Shown here: one piece after another, positions 1 through 13,483 of the stretch | Layout: every line of letters starts with the position of its first letter | Position numbering within the stretch: the stretch's first letter is position 1 | Source of the DNA: Patiria miniata | Lineage: Eukaryota; Echinodermata; Asteroidea; Valvatida; Asterinidae | DNA length: 64,000 bases | Direction of reading: 5' to 3' | Assembly: GCF_015706575.1 (NCBI RefSeq) | Contig: NW_024037069.1 | Span: 33,129,315-33,193,314 of the forward strand | Notes under the pieces: generated by a model | The model's database searches: none | Told to the model about the DNA's origin: nothing | Seen by the model: only the letters and a program-made list of their open reading frames with translations | Made by a program: the position numbers and the translations under genes

Positions 1-3000
1 GTGAATTGTTCCAACGGCATCACGATTGTGAATTACGTATACAAGTTTGGGGCAGTTGAGAGTGAACTTGAAGCCGGGGCAGTCGACAGTGAACATGAAG
101 CCGAGGCAAAACGGACTGAAGGCAACTCTGTATCGGTACACCAGTCATTATGCGGTAAATGGCATGAATTTGCGGTAGCTGCTGAAACCACCAAAGACAT
201 CGGACCATTCAGCTACACTCAGAGCTTTTTATTTGATCTCACAGGTATACATTTGTAACATGGTCTGAAATTGTTAATATGAGATATGTTCTGAAAGTGC
301 AGTGTTTTATAGATAGCATGTTTTGCTTTTAACCCACTTTTCAACTGTATGCTAATGTCGCGTTTTGCATAAAAGTGCCAACACATTCATTGCACGATTT
401 CTTACGTGCATTAATTTAGGCCTATTCAAACATGTTATGTGCTATATCGGTAACACTTGAAAGACCTACAGTATATGGTAATTAACTTTTTTGGGGGTAT
501 CGATGTTTCGAAAAATGTTAATTTTTCCGCGGAAAAAAATAAATTGGTCTACTTAGCTAACGTCCTTTTTTTCTGTAAAAAACTATAAAAATATTCTTGT
601 CATTAGTACCTGATACCATAGATGGACTAATCGTGAATGGAACCAGTCACAATACCCTCCATCTGACGTGGGATGCACCGGGAACCAGCCAAAGGTACCC
701 TTGCCCTGCATCCGACTACCTGGTGAACTTTGACGTCATCAACCTGGAGCAGTGTCTAGATGTTCATCAACATGGCGGATTAGTGAATACCAATGACACC
801 AGCATCACTCTGCATGGACTAAAGGCGTACTCGACTTACATCGTTTCTTTCACCCCGCGAAATGAAGCCGGCAACGGTACAACATCGTTCCTTCAAGTAA
901 CTACTGGGGAAACCTGTAAGTATATTTCTACATTTTGTGTGTCGTCCTTTTGCCATGCACTCAATTGTGCTTGTTTCATGTGATCTGAAATACACTCTCG
1001 GATATTCCCTTTTGTGATTACAGTTTACTACAAGAAATAAAACACAAAGTGTTGCTCCTAATTTTTCGAAAACCGCAAATAAAAAATAATACGAATTTTA
1101 AGTACGACATAGGACATCGAAATCATATGCAGACGGATGGTACGTTCCATCTGTTTAATACCATTATTTGCATAAAAGAAAAATCCTTGAGTTTGTTTGC
1201 AAACCATCTGCGCTCTCTCCCTTAAGTACAAACAACTTACCAAGAAAATGAAAATAACTCCACTTCTTAAAAACTGTTATTCTGAAACCGAACAGAGCCA
1301 GCTAAACGATATGGCAAATCATCCATTGATACATCATTCATTTACCGCAGTTCCACAGGTCCAACCCGAATTCAACAGCAGTTCAGCAACGACCGAGAGT
1401 ATCACGTGGACATGGAAACCGATACCCTGTGGGAAGAAAGGCGGCAACATTATCGGCTATGAAACACGTTTGATGAGATTAAGGGTAACAAACAGGCTGA
1501 ATAGTTCAGCCACACTAATGACACACACCGGTTTAAAACCCTGTACAAATTACACTCTACGTGTTAGGGTGTACACCAATGAAGGGTCTGGACCATGGTT
1601 AACTGTACACCAACGAACGGCCACTGATGGTAAGCATACTTGCTCCTTGTGTTTGTCCGTAGGTATCAAAAGGGGTACACCAATGTGATGACCAAAACAC
1701 CTCTGATTGTTCTTAGAATTTCGGTTTGTTTTGGTTCATTTCGGATGCTGTGCCCGCAAACAATTCTTACAACAAATCATCCTTACTGCATATTGTCCTG
1801 AAATAATTTGTAATGGATGCACTTGTGAAACTATTTTGCAGAGTACTTTTTCCCCCTTGATTAATAACATGTGAGATTATCATTCGGATGCTTTTATTCC
1901 ATACAGTACCAGATGCTGTGCCAGATAATTCCCTCAAGGTCATATCCCGTGAACGAAACGAATTCGACGTTCGTTGGGCCTCCTCCGAAGGACCCTGCCC
2001 TGCGACATCGTACATTGTAACCTATGAACTCATCGAGGTAGACCAATGCGTGCAGCAGAATCCACCAATCAGAACAAATGTAGGAACGGTCAACACTACT
2101 CACGTTACTCTCCACCTACCTGCGTATTACTCACAGTACAGAGTAAACGTTGCGCCGATCAATATAGCTGGAGATGGTGAAGAAAATTTCGAATATATAG
2201 ATACAAACGAAATCAGTAAGTAGTTTAAAGTAGACGCGAGGTCTCAAATTTCTCAACATTTATGTATTGTAGTAAATACAACCAATACGTTTTGTTGTTT
2301 GGGATTTGATCTCAAATTTAGATGGGTTGGTTTTTGTCGGTCTTTCTAAAACTGAGGTGTCACACAAACAACATATCACGAAGTAAATACACTATAGTTA
2401 CTTTTTCCCTAAATCTGTAGCACCAACTGCAGCACCGGTTATCCGAAGTACAGCAACCAATGACAGCGTCACGTTCTCCTGGGATCCCATCCCTTGTGGC
2501 AGTAGACGTGGCAATATCACTCACTACGAGTACAGATTCAAAACGCCAGGATCACAACAGGAGAACAGACCTCCTGAGAAGAGAAATATCTCACAGTTGT
2601 CGTTTACCTTTCATGATTTATCACCGTGTACCACCTACTCAATCAGAGTTCGAGCATATACTCGCATTGGAGCAGGTCCGTGGACAAACTGGACAGAGCA
2701 AGACACAGTCGTGTTAGGTCAGTGATTAAATCAATTTTAAGGTCATTTCCCCCATAAATCCATTAATTGATGAGTCAGGTGTACGTACTATTGTTTCTCT
2801 TCAACACTAGAAAAAAAAGGAAAGACGAAGACAAACACTGGATATACCGTTGCTCAATTGGTATAATTGAACCGAAAATGGGTCTTCTAGAAGAGGAAGA
2901 TAAAGAAAAAAACTTTATCCATCAGTGTCGGAATCACAAATCATCCAGTCTCCTGTCAAGCCACACAGTTTTTATTATTAGTCTCTTGTGACTAATTGAA

Positions 3001-4247
3001 CTTGTGAAGGGACGTGTGATTGACGACGATGGACTTGTGATGATCTCAACTTCAACACACTGATGTATATAATGATTTATTGGCAATGTTCCAAGTGTGA
3101 GTATAAAAAAACATCGTTTCTTATCAGACCCAGAAAAGTCATCGGTAGACAACCAGTTGTGCTTAAACAAGTTGGTGATAATAAAAACAAGTAAAAGTAA
3201 ATGCTTGGAATTCTTTGTAAGTTTGCCAAAAATTCCTTTATAAAGTTAATTGCAATGATGGGATTTGACTTTCATTTCTTCCAGATGAAATCAGAGCCCT
3301 TAACCTGGAACCCTCAGTCAACGAAATCCAGGCTTCTTGGACAACTACTGGGAACGAGGACAACCCTTGCCCTGTGACCTCGTACCGCGTTAGTTACCAA
3401 CTTCTCAACTTGGAGCAGTGCCAATCAAAGACCGATCCTGCCCTGACAAATACAGCAGTTGTGAATGGCAATGATATTGACATCACGTCAATGCATGCTT
3501 ACTCTACGTACAGTGTGCAAGTTGTACCCGCAAATAATGCTGGCGAAAAATACAAGAAGAAGAGGACAGTTACGACTAACGAGGGAGGTAAGGGCACTTA
3601 AACGCAAGAGGGCGCGTAATACCCCTCCTGAATTTACGGCCGTGTCTCAAGCGGGGCTCCAGAAAGACCTGCGGCTTAGACTACTGTAAGCATTCTTAGT
3701 CTTTGTAATTGCCGGTGGCATATATGAGATGCAGACAAGAGCTTTGGACTCCTCCCAGCTTCCTGTCTAAATCTGGACTTTTGTACAAATGCAGGTACTT
3801 ATCCAAGGGTAGCAAGAAGCCTACATATCTGATGTCGGACAAAGGGAAATATAAGCTGAAGAGTATAAACCTGTTGAAGATGTATTGACCTTTTCTAATG
3901 TAATGCAAGAAATATTACCCAATAGTACACCACGTGAAACATTATTTAAATCCACGTTATTGCAGAGCCAATGGCTGCTCCGGAACTTGACAAAATCGTC
4001 CCGTCCAGTTCGGGCGTTCGAGTGTCATGGCATCCGATTCCCTGCGGCAAACGAGGCGGTAACATCACAGGCTACACGTACGAGCTACGTGACGCATCTG
4101 GGTCCATGATACAAACAGAAGACACCATAGCAGAGTCTGTAGAGGTTGATGGTCTGTCACAGGGGGCTTCCTACTTCTTCAGGCTGTGTGCGTTCACGCG
4201 TGCAGGATCGGGACCCTGGAAGGAAGTTGGATTTGACATTCCCACTG
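1..4247 (+). other. Ectodomain: one partial and six complete FN3 domains, one exon each
   Basis: Seven consecutive exons each hold one fibronectin type III module, and all have phase 1-1 boundaries. Two types alternate. Type b (1-244, 1351-1629, 2421-2717, 3966-4247) has W-x-P-I-P-C-G followed by GGNI and ends near AGxGPW. Type a (607-915, 1907-2215, 3285-3587) has PCP-x-S-Y, then LEQC or VDQC, and a YSxY strand without the final GPW. Paired cysteines, unusual for FN3, recur at fixed places in each type, which suggests a disulfide per domain. NxS/T sites are frequent. The order b-a-b-a-b-a-b suggests duplication of a two-domain block. The first exon is cut by the window edge. Confidence 0.85.
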
Positions 4248-7200
4248 GTAAATGAAATGTACTCAAACTTCACAGCGTTCAATAACTTTGAAAAGTGTTT
4301 AAGACCAGCTAGCCATATCTTTATCATCCGTTTAAGACCGGCCACGTGACGGGCTCTCGACCAATAGGAATGGGTAAACTGTCTTAGGTATTTATGAAAA
4401 AAATAAGAATCACAAGAAGGTGCTGAAACAATGGTCATGAGGTAATGATACGAAATTGATAATCTTTATGCATTTATTACCTAACTTAATCCAATGAGCT
4501 AATTGATTCATAAGTCCAGCGTGGAAAATTTGTAAATAATAGTCTAATTAGTTTTATTTTGTCTGTTTTTCAGATGATTCGGAAACTTCTCCTGGGAGTG
4601 GCTCAGTTTCGGGCGTAGTCATCTTCGTCTTGGTCGCTGTGGCTCTTGCTCTCCTGATAGCTGTCATCATCAAGTAAGTTACCTGAAAGTTATCGAAGGT
4701 TACCAGCATTCCTACACCGGCAAACTCTGCGGGGCCGGCGGCCGAGTGGTAAGATGTCTGCACTAGTGACCGGGCCTGGAGATCGTGGGTTCGGGTCCAA
4801 CCCAAGTTGCCTTTGTGCGGTTCATATTGCCAGCGTAGGAAAATATGTGTACATGTATTTTGTATTTAATGATTACGAACTAACGTCGATGAAGGGGAAC
4901 GCATTTGTGAAAATATACCATAATTTCTTCATTGAAGCTAAATACAGGAATGTTCTTCCCAAGAATCATTTCGTGTTTTCCTTCGACCTGTAACTTGAAC
5001 ATTTCTTCGTTGCTTTCCCCCTTGGTTTCTTCAGGCTTTCAAGCCACAGGGCCGTTGCACTTTTTGAAGAATGTTAGGTTCCACTTCCAGAATAACAATC
5101 AAAATAAATGTATTAATTAAGCAAAGATGGTCTCTTAAAACAGTTTGTTAAAAAATGTTTTTTTGTCTCGCTGTCACAGGAAACGACGGCGGCAAAGGAG
5201 CAAGGCACTGAATTCGGGCGACACTGACGATGGTGTCCAGGCTATTTATGTAAACGGAGACCAGCAGGGTAAAGGTACGGGTTTCAACTACTTATAAACA
5301 TAATTATACAAGTAAATAGTAAAAAAGGATCCCCAGCGCACATAACTGAGTTCTTGTTGCGTACATTTCATCTGTAGACGAAACAAGCAAACATGGAAAG
5401 TTGTGGTACAGCTGTTCACAAAACTGACAATACATCTGGTCAATTGTTTTACTAAAGATAAACACGTATAGCCAAATTACAAATAATAACACAAGAAAGA
5501 CTCTCGGATGATCGTTGTGCCTGCCTTGTAACAGCCACGGCGTCACAGGTGACACATGTAATATTGTATCATGCGCTCCATACTTATGTACTTAGTGACG
5601 TCACAGGTCACAGAGTGACCGATAACCGCGTATAGGCCTACGTGTCTTCTTTTATTCATAGACATTGATACCACAGCACGGTCTACTTATTTGACACTGT
5701 GCTGACTGACAGTTATATACAGAACATGGTAAATATATGTTTCAATGTGGCGATAAAATCATTGGAATAATTTTGGTGGAAACACGAAACTCATCATTAA
5801 AACTGGCATTCATAGTTTCAGTTGAACTTGAGAATCTGCCAACTACGTCTGGTTACAAGCCATCCGTTGATACATCAGCTGCAGAAGGCCTATCCACTGA
5901 TGAACCAGTGACGTCATCCACTAATCCACCAAAGTCTACTGAACAACTAGCTATTGCTGTCTCACCCAAAGCGGGGCCATCCCCAACATCCACTGATTCA
6001 GCATCAGCATCTGGTCCATCCACATCCACCAAGGCTCCCGTGAAGCCCAAACCGTACGTCAATCCTTCCACCAAGCCCAAGCTGAAGGCTTCGGCAAAGG
6101 CATCCCCGAGTTTCTCCCAAGCCGGCCCAGTTGCCATGGCTCAACTGGCTGAATACATCAAGAGTAGAACAGCTGGAAAGGTCATCGGATTCCAACAAGA
6201 CTATGAGGCCAGTCGAATGACTTACTCGTATAAAGATCTAATTTAAATTTGGTCAGACGAATGTGATTGCTAGAACAGTAGTCGGGGCTGTGTAGCCTTC
6301 TCCCGAGAGCCAGTGCTACACGCGTAGATCGCGCGAGCGTATTGCGCTTGAAGTGTACGCAATCAGTTGAGAACAATGCACCTGATAAATAATGACGATG
6401 ATGAAGAAGACTTGTAAAATGCCTATTTCCGCTACAGATATAGGAGCTCATGTCGCCCAGCAGTGATGCTCAAGTGTGCTCAAGTGCCCTCATTGTCAAA
6501 GTTCTTTGTCATTTCCTTCATTAAAGTTTCAGTTTCATTCAAATTCAGTAAAATATGCAAATGAACAGAATGGTTTAGCTTGAAAAGGAATGAGAAAAAA
6601 GAGGATGACTATTGATAGATTTCAGGACCCAAACCTTGCGACATTCGGTTTTTGCGTTTATTGTAATGCGATTATTATATTCCTTTTTCTTGCAGTCGAT
6701 TCCAGGTGAGCAGATGCACTCTTGGTGCGTCGCCAAACAGGACCACAACACCAGGAAGAATAGATACAAAAACATCTTGGCATGTGAGTGTTCTTTCAGG
6801 AGATTCAGCGCCCATTATGTATGACTCATTTAGCGTATAACAAAGCCTCAGCAACTTCGACGGGTAAACGTCTAACGCATGCAACAGGGGTTACCACTTA
6901 GGTCTACTTGTAAAAACAACTGCTTCACTTTAACATTTGTAGTAATGTCCAACGTAGAAACGGTGTCAAAATCTTTCAAATAAAGTTAGATAGGTACCCG
7001 TCTTTCAAAATATCTCTGAATGAAGATCCCGCAAAATTTCATCCTAATAGGTCATACACTGCTTTAAGTAATTAAAAATATAGTTCAAATGTTCACATGC
7101 CAATTTTTTTGGGCGATACTTTGTCTCGATAGATGACCATTCTCGCGTGGTCTTGGAGTGTCTGGAAGATGACCCACAATCAGACTACATCAATGCCTCC

Positions 7201-10200
7201 TACATCAATGTAAGTCTTCATTTCATTTTTAAAGTTAACATATGCATGTTGAATAGTTACGTTTTTGTCACAATATTTCACATTATCAAATATATACGTA
7301 TAGATGTATAATACAACTATTTTCCCCACTCTTATAGGGCTACAAGCATAAGTCCAAGTACATTGCCTGTCAGGGTAAGTATTCAGTGAAATAAAATAAA
7401 GTTCTTCAAGTAGATTTTAGATGTAACAAAGAAATGTTCAATAGATGCATTCCGACGACCTGTTGCATTGAAACGTAAAATGGGGGACTTCAGAAATAAG
7501 ATGTAAATTTTACTTTTATGTTTTCAGCACCTTTCCGTCCGATATAAATAAATTGAAAGGAGGAGTAGCAAAGAAAAGTGCATCCATCATCGGCTCAAAT
7601 CGCATCTAAAACTTGCCATCTATTATCACAGTATTTTCATAGTTTTAACACTTTTAACCAGTGGAAAGATACACGCCAGAAGGTTTTCCTTATCTGAGTA
7701 TAACATTTAACAAAAAAATATCTCTCTACCTAATAAAGGTCCCACTGAGGCCTCAGTGGACGATATGTGGCGCATGGTGTGGCAGGAACGCGTGGGAAAA
7801 ATCGTCATGCTGACGAACCTGATCGAACATGGCAAGGTAATTCGAATGAGTTGAATTCAATTCGCTTGAGTTCTTTCCTAACCAAGACACAGAACTGAAC
7901 CTCTTTCACGCAGTTTAAGTGTCACTCCCAAGCCTCTGGGAGCTTGAGCCCCCCATCCGAGAGGTTGATTTTTTTTCTGAGTCAATTATTTTTTTTTTAT
8001 ATTTGGTGGCCTATTTGCGAATAGTATAAAAGGGGTGTAAATGGATCCACCAATGTCAAAATAGTCTCCCCCCCCCCCCCCCAAAAAAAAACCCAGCAAA
8101 TTTGGGCAACATGTTTTGAAAAAAATTCAAACTTCTAAAGAAATTAGCAAAAAATGGGAGCCCCCCCCCTCCCCCAGCCAAATCCTGGGTGCGCCACTGC
8201 GAAGTTTCCATTCAGTAATAGGTCTTCGAGATTATTGTAGGGGGCGCGCTATTATCTTCCGATTTTGCAATCCCATATAAGCAAAGCAAACAAATGAAAA
8301 GGCAAAGATAAACAAAAGATGAAATAATCACGGAAAAGTATCATGGACGAGACACACACAATCTGAAAATTCCATAACCAAGTGGCACCTTTTGGTCTTT
8401 CTGTTGTTTTTAGGGGAAATGCGAGCAATACTGGCCCGAAGGTAATGCAGACTATGGAGAACTGTTTGTCCGGAAAGTGGACGAAACAAAACACTCTAAT
8501 TTCATTGTGAGGACTTTCCACGTGACGAAGGTAAGTCTTAAGTGTGAAACTTTTCAGTCTCTTCCCGTTTAATGATTTAAAAATCGAAACATGCCACCGC
8601 TGACGAAAAAAAAAACACAACTACCTGACCAAATGTTCATTGTATTTATTGTCTGGTTTTACAGAACAGTGAGCCTGAAGGTGAATACCGTGAGTTAACC
8701 CAGTTCCACTACACCACCTGGCCAGACATGAAACCACCAGAGTCATCTCCGTTACTTCAGTTTGTCAGAAGGGTCCGAGCAACAGACACTTCACAACACG
8801 GACCCATCGTTGTCCACTGCAGGTATCATTACGTGAATGTTTTTGAAATGTTATTGCATGTTTACATGGATATCAAGCATCTGCCTTAGAGCACGTTCAT
8901 TTGTCTGATCTATCGGGGTCGGTGCTAAATATAAGACGACGGAAAGTTCTTCTGCCGAAAACGTTTACTTTCCACTAGTTTATTTCAACTCACTAGAGAA
9001 ATGTCTTGTGAAACGGCAATACCATTATTGGTGACCCCACCATGGCAAACTGCCAATGTTTTTAAATCTCCATCAAGGTGACGTGATTAACAAAAACGAA
9101 CATATAACAGACCCTGTAAATCAAACTTAGATACCAGCCAAATATAAATACGCATTGATTAAACAAAAGGCATCGTGCCCCTTCCATTCCATCCTGAGCT
9201 TTTTGCGAAGCATCGGATAGACATCAATTTCCACGAAGTAAAGTTGAACGTCTTGATCCCTCAGATTGTGTTTGAGTTGAAGCCCAACTCATTTCTTTTA
9301 ATGTGATGGGGTAACAACTTGTGGAAAAAAACAGATTTGATTCATTGGCTTATTTTGTCGTACTCTCTTCCTAAGTGCTGGAGTTGGCCGTACAGGAACC
9401 TTCATCACTTTGGACTCCATGCTTGAGATGGCGGAGGCAGAGGGGAAAGTCGATGTCTTGAAGTTTGTAAACGATATGAGGGAACAGCGCTTCCTTATGG
9501 TCCAAACACTAGTAAGTCCTGGGTATTTCTAGTTTGGAACTAGAGAGGTGATATTACAAAAACAATGTCTCAACATTGCACTATTTGTATTTCTAGGATC
9601 AATACAAGTTCATCTTCGATGCTCTGTTGGAGTCTAGTCTCTCAGAGAACACGGCCATCAGTGCTGATCGCTTCCATCAGAGCTACGCTAAACTCAAGAA
9701 ACGGGACAAGAAGACAGGGACAAGTGGCATCGAAGCGCAGTTCCAGGCAAGTCGTATGAGCGTTTTCTTTTTTTGGGGGGGGGGGAAGGAAAATGCTGAC
9801 CATTAGCATCCGCGATTTTAGATAATTTTTTATTATTATTTGTTTGTTAGTGTGGTTGGTTCTTTTTTTTTGGGGGGGGGGGCCTTGAGCCCTGCATCTA
9901 CCAGAGTCCGCGATGCGATTCCTTAACACACACCGGAAATTTAAACATCCCTCGTGCTTTCATGTGACACGTAGCCAACATCCTTAGTGTACTTTCTTTT
10001 TCTAAACTCTTTTGGCTCGACTTTCTTTTCCGAAAAAACAAAAAAAAACAAGCAAACACACTAGAACTCTTCCTGCATTACCGATTCAACAACAGAAAAT
10101 ACCCAGTAACGACTCACCGAAAGGATCCTGTTGAGAAAGTTTTCCTGACAGAAGAAGCTTATCGAGACCTGCCGAATATATTCCATAGGTTGCCCATTTT

Positions 10201-13200
10201 TTTGTTGTTGCAATATTCCACAGATGCTGGAGTCGTTCACTGCAACACCAAGCGAGGAGCAGTGTATGGGAGGGAGGAGCGCCGCCAACGTTGACAAGAA
10301 CAGATTCAAAGACTGCATTCCAAGTAAGTCAGTATCCAAAAAAGGCACATATATGGTTACATATTTGCGAAATTGCTTCCAATATTATTTCATTGTTTTG
10401 GAGAATCGGTATAGTCCATTGGTGGTGGTCCATAGTTACAATTTGGTGTACGTATTAGTACTGGCTCAAGACAGCAACCATTGCCGCCTCCTTTGCATAT
10501 CAGTTGAATCAATTATTTGTTGATAATGCCTCTCTCCTAAACTGGTTTCGGATAAGCATTAACCGTTTAAGAACAGGCTATAGCATGCATTTGAACATTT
10601 CCTTCGGAACTGATTGTCCAACAGAAGACAGCAGCCGACCGTATCTGATGACAAAAGGTGACGAAGGAAGTACCAACTACATCAATGCTACATTCCTGGA
10701 TGTAAGTCTCACGAACGTGCAAAAATACAAAAACGTTAACCCATACCACATCCATATAGTTATGCCCTAGAATGATCCCCTTTAAATTCCTCGAAAACGT
10801 AAAGATCAAACTTTAACGCACTCCTCTATGAGGTCACGTCTTATTTGTTAGCACATATAAGTCCGTGTTTGGTGTAAGCTTGATTTCTAATTTTTGTTTA
10901 CTGTTTGTATACGTATATATATTGTTTACCGTTTAACAGGGTTATAACAGTAAGCATGCCTACCTAGCTACCCAGGCACCGCTGCCTAACACACGGGATG
11001 ATATCTGGAGGATGGTGTTTGACTACAAATCATCTTGTATTGTCATGCTCAATTCCATGGGCAATGACCCGGTATAGTACAGTTCATTTGGTATCAGTGG
11101 TTGCTGGGTCTTGACATAAAGAAATAGGAACAAGTTTTGCAAAAAGTTTACAGGAACAATGATTAAAGAAGTACACAAGAGTGTGCTATTCCGCAGCGTA
11201 TATTACCGACTGATACTTGCAGAATGTTATTTTCTTTTAACGGGATCATCAGAGGATAGACAAATATATGAAGAAACTTGTGAGACAGAGTCCGGGTCTA
11301 ATTATTTATTGACTAAACTAAACTCACATTTCAAATAATTAAATATATAAGGATGACGAAGTAACAGGATGGGCGCTGTCGACGTGGCCGTATATAAAGG
11401 CATTATTACGTAAGATAGAGGTTAATCCACCACAAGATTAAGTAGGCTCACGGAGCTATCAGCTGAGGTAGGGAAATTCTAGAAATGCTTCACAACAATG
11501 TCATTACCCTCCCAAAATATTATCACTCAGAGAGCCTTGATAAGCACTTACGGGATAGATACGCTTTAATATTGTCCCGTAAGCCATTTGTTTTGGGTGA
11601 CTGTTGTTGTTCTTTTCCAGGGCGTTGTCCAGTATTGGCCAGAAAAAGACAGTTTGGATATTGGGCCACTGACCGTTACACTGACCCGTGAGGACCGGCA
11701 CAACGAGGACATTATCATACGGGAGTTGGATGTTTGCTATCCCGCTAGGAAGGTAGGCCAATAAGAAAGTAAACAAAAGAAAAATTCATCGTACAGTCGT
11801 TGACTCGTGACGAACCTTGCGCTTGCGCGCTACGAACATTTAATTTCGAATCAGGCAGGGTACTATATCTCGTGGAACTTTGCTCGAATGGTGGTACGAA
11901 GTTGTAGCTTACTCAAGACAGATTACGTTATAAGGGACAGTCTGGTACCTCAATTTGAATTGTTTAGTGGTATTTTGTTCTTACAAACTTAACAAAGCTC
12001 GCGAAAATATATATTAATTTTTATGAGGCCATAAAATACTGAATCTAGTAGTCAAAACAAACAGTATTTCAACCGATAATTTTGATTAATAGAATGACGA
12101 GGTCCAGACTGTCTGTCAGATCCAATACCTGGGATGGCCATCTGGGAAGGAGGTTCCAAGATCCCCATCTAGTCTCCTCAAGGTGCTGGAGGCTGTTAAG
12201 ATGTGGTCGACCGACCACCCTGATGGACCCATCACTGTCCACTGCATGTAAGTACTCCACAGGGCCGTGGCAACGCAGTTGTACTTTCAATGTCACTTCC
12301 CTTATCCAAGTGTCCATATTTGATTCCATGGGATCTCTGAAACATCTTACAGCTTTTCCCCTCCAAATTGTGTGAACTAAACTTTCTCGCTTGAGGTTTT
12401 TTTCATAAGCTGTGCGGTCTATATCGAGGACATCCATAAGGAAAGTTCTTTTTTCCGATTTAGGACCATGAACCCAAGTGAGGACAGTCCTCGATAGTAA
12501 AACGTGTATTAAACCTATGAGAGGTACTGACAAAAGATTAAGTATAAACAGAAAAAGACAGATTGAATGTTCTCGATTTACACTATTCACAAAATAATTG
12601 TATGTGTTTCCGTTGCACTAATATACCTGAACGACCAACATAGATACAATAACACAACCTGTATTTCTATCACTTTAAATTGGTACACTTAAAGTAGAAT
12701 TAATTTTCTTCACCTAACATGTTATTTTTGTCTCAGTGACGGCGTCGAATGCAGTGGAACCTTTTGCGCCTTACTCACACTCCTGGACCAACTCGCACTG
12801 GAGAAAGTTGTAGACGTCTTCCAAGCCACCAAGAAACTCCGCATCACCCGAGCTGGGATGGTCAACACTTTGGTACGTTTCAAAGCATTATTTCTGCATC
12901 ACTAAATCTTTGGATCATGCATAGCCTTTTTATTAAGCGCAATATTGCGATGTGGTATCAAGGACTTTATGAAACTTCGGCCTGTAAACCGTTGCGGTTT
13001 CATGAGATTTTGTCCCCTGACTTAAAAGGGTACGTGGGTGCAGTTTAAGCTTCAGGAAAATTAAGTTCCATATAAGCGGAATGCCAGTATTCGGTATTTG
13101 CAAGCTTGGTGTGAACATTTAAACATTTTTATTGATTCTGTAGCAAGAGATGGATCCGAAGCTGGAAACGAAGCCAGCTTTTTGGAAACTCCCCTGCCCA

Positions 13201-13483
13201 CCCTTATGATCCATTTGAATCTTAGTTTGTGTCCGAACCAGATGTAGTGTTGCTTAAACGGTGACCAAATGTAACGTGGTAGCCAGAACAACTGTGCTAT
13301 TAAAACTAAAGCAACACTGTTATTCATGATTGGATGCGAAGAATACCACCAGTTAAATGTGAACAGGAATTAAATCAAATCATACCTTTATTATGTTTTT
13401 AATTTCAGGCTCAGTACCAACTGTGCTATCAGGTGATCCAAACCTACTTGGATTCCAGCTCAATCTATGAGAATTATCGATGA
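1..13483 (+). CDS. Receptor-type protein tyrosine phosphatase with FN3 ectodomain (5' end missing)
   Basis: Type I membrane receptor that would remove phosphate from phosphotyrosine in cytosolic proteins. I joined 25 exons: 1-244, 607-915, 1351-1629, 1907-2215, 2421-2717, 3285-3587, 3966-4247, 4574-4673, 5180-5274, 5822-6207, 6696-6783, 7133-7209, 7338-7374, 7739-7836, 8414-8530, 8665-8822, 9376-9511, 9597-9746, 10224-10323, 10625-10701, 10940-11071, 11621-11752, 12093-12247, 12737-12872, 13409-13483. Phases agree throughout and give 1,423 residues before the stop. Order: FN3 repeats, one TM helix, juxtamembrane linker, PTP D1, PTP D2. D1 has [17 protein letters not shown] and [10 protein letters not shown], so it should be active; D2 should not. 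The C-terminus YENYR resembles the YxNF ending of vertebrate R2-type receptors. Two introns seem to start with GC (6208 uncertain; 9747 clear GCAAGT). N-terminal exons lie outside the window. The orthologue (PTPRK/M/T-like or LAR-like) cannot be settled by eye. Confidence 0.93.
4574..6207 (+). other. Transmembrane helix and intracellular juxtamembrane linker of the phosphatase
   Basis: Exon 4574-4673 encodes a short acidic/Ser stretch and then about 22 hydrophobic residues from [15 protein letters not shown] to AVII. The next exon (5180-5274) opens with the basic stop-transfer run KKRRRQR. Exon 5822-6207 is low-complexity, rich in Ser, Thr, Pro, Lys and Ala, and ends with GFQQDYE, the segment that precedes D1 in receptor PTPs. 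The exon end is uncertain: joining 6207 to 6696 gives DYESIPGEQ, close to the LAR family, but needs a GCCAGT donor. The alternative, 6211 (GTCGAA) to 6706, reads DYEASEQ. Confidence 0.8.
4733..4815 (+). repeat. tRNA-derived SINE head in a phosphatase intron
   Basis: The intron after the transmembrane exon holds a tRNA-like stretch with an A-box-like GGCCGAGTGGTAAGATG and a B-box-like GGGTTCGGGTCC, spaced as in class II (Leu/Ser) tRNAs. No clean acceptor stem is visible, so I call it a SINE head and not a functional tRNA gene. Confidence 0.6.
6696..9746 (+). other. PTP domain D1 (catalytically intact)
   Basis: Eight exons encode a full PTP catalytic domain. Seen in order: KNRY phosphotyrosine loop (6696-6783), AYDHSRV and DYINASYIN (7133-7209), a 37-nt microexon for [12 protein letters not shown] (7338-7374), [10 protein letters not shown] (7739-7836), EQYWPEG (8414-8530), [12 protein letters not shown] loop and VVHC (8665-8822), SAGVGRTG P-loop (9376-9511), and the Q-loop VQTLDQY across the 9511/9597 junction. 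The nucleophilic Cys, the P-loop Arg, the WPD Asp and the Q-loop Gln are all present. Confidence 0.92.
8066..8176. repeat. Poly-C tracts in a D1 intron
   Basis: Two cytosine runs of about 10-15 bases with a poly-A between them, in the intron 7837-8413. Nothing else recognisable is in this intron. Similar G runs sit at about 9774-9786 and 9872-9882 in the intron 9747-10223. Confidence 0.7.
10224..13483 (+). other. PTP domain D2 (pseudophosphatase)
   Basis: Seven exons encode the second PTP domain: [41 protein letters not shown], then GWPSGKE where WPD is expected, and HCIDGVECSG where HCxxGxGRTG is expected. The cysteine stays, but the P-loop Arg is Cys and the WPD Asp is Ser; the Q-loop reads VNTLAQY, so its first Gln is Asn. 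Together these predict no activity. D2 domains of receptor PTPs commonly have regulatory or scaffold roles; losing all three positions is more extreme than in LAR, where the cysteine and arginine remain. Confidence 0.88.

Noticed and set aside
3465..3689. Second frame over the FN3 exon 3285-3587
   Set aside because: Shadow of the correct frame, which has the FN3 pattern and phase 1-1 boundaries.
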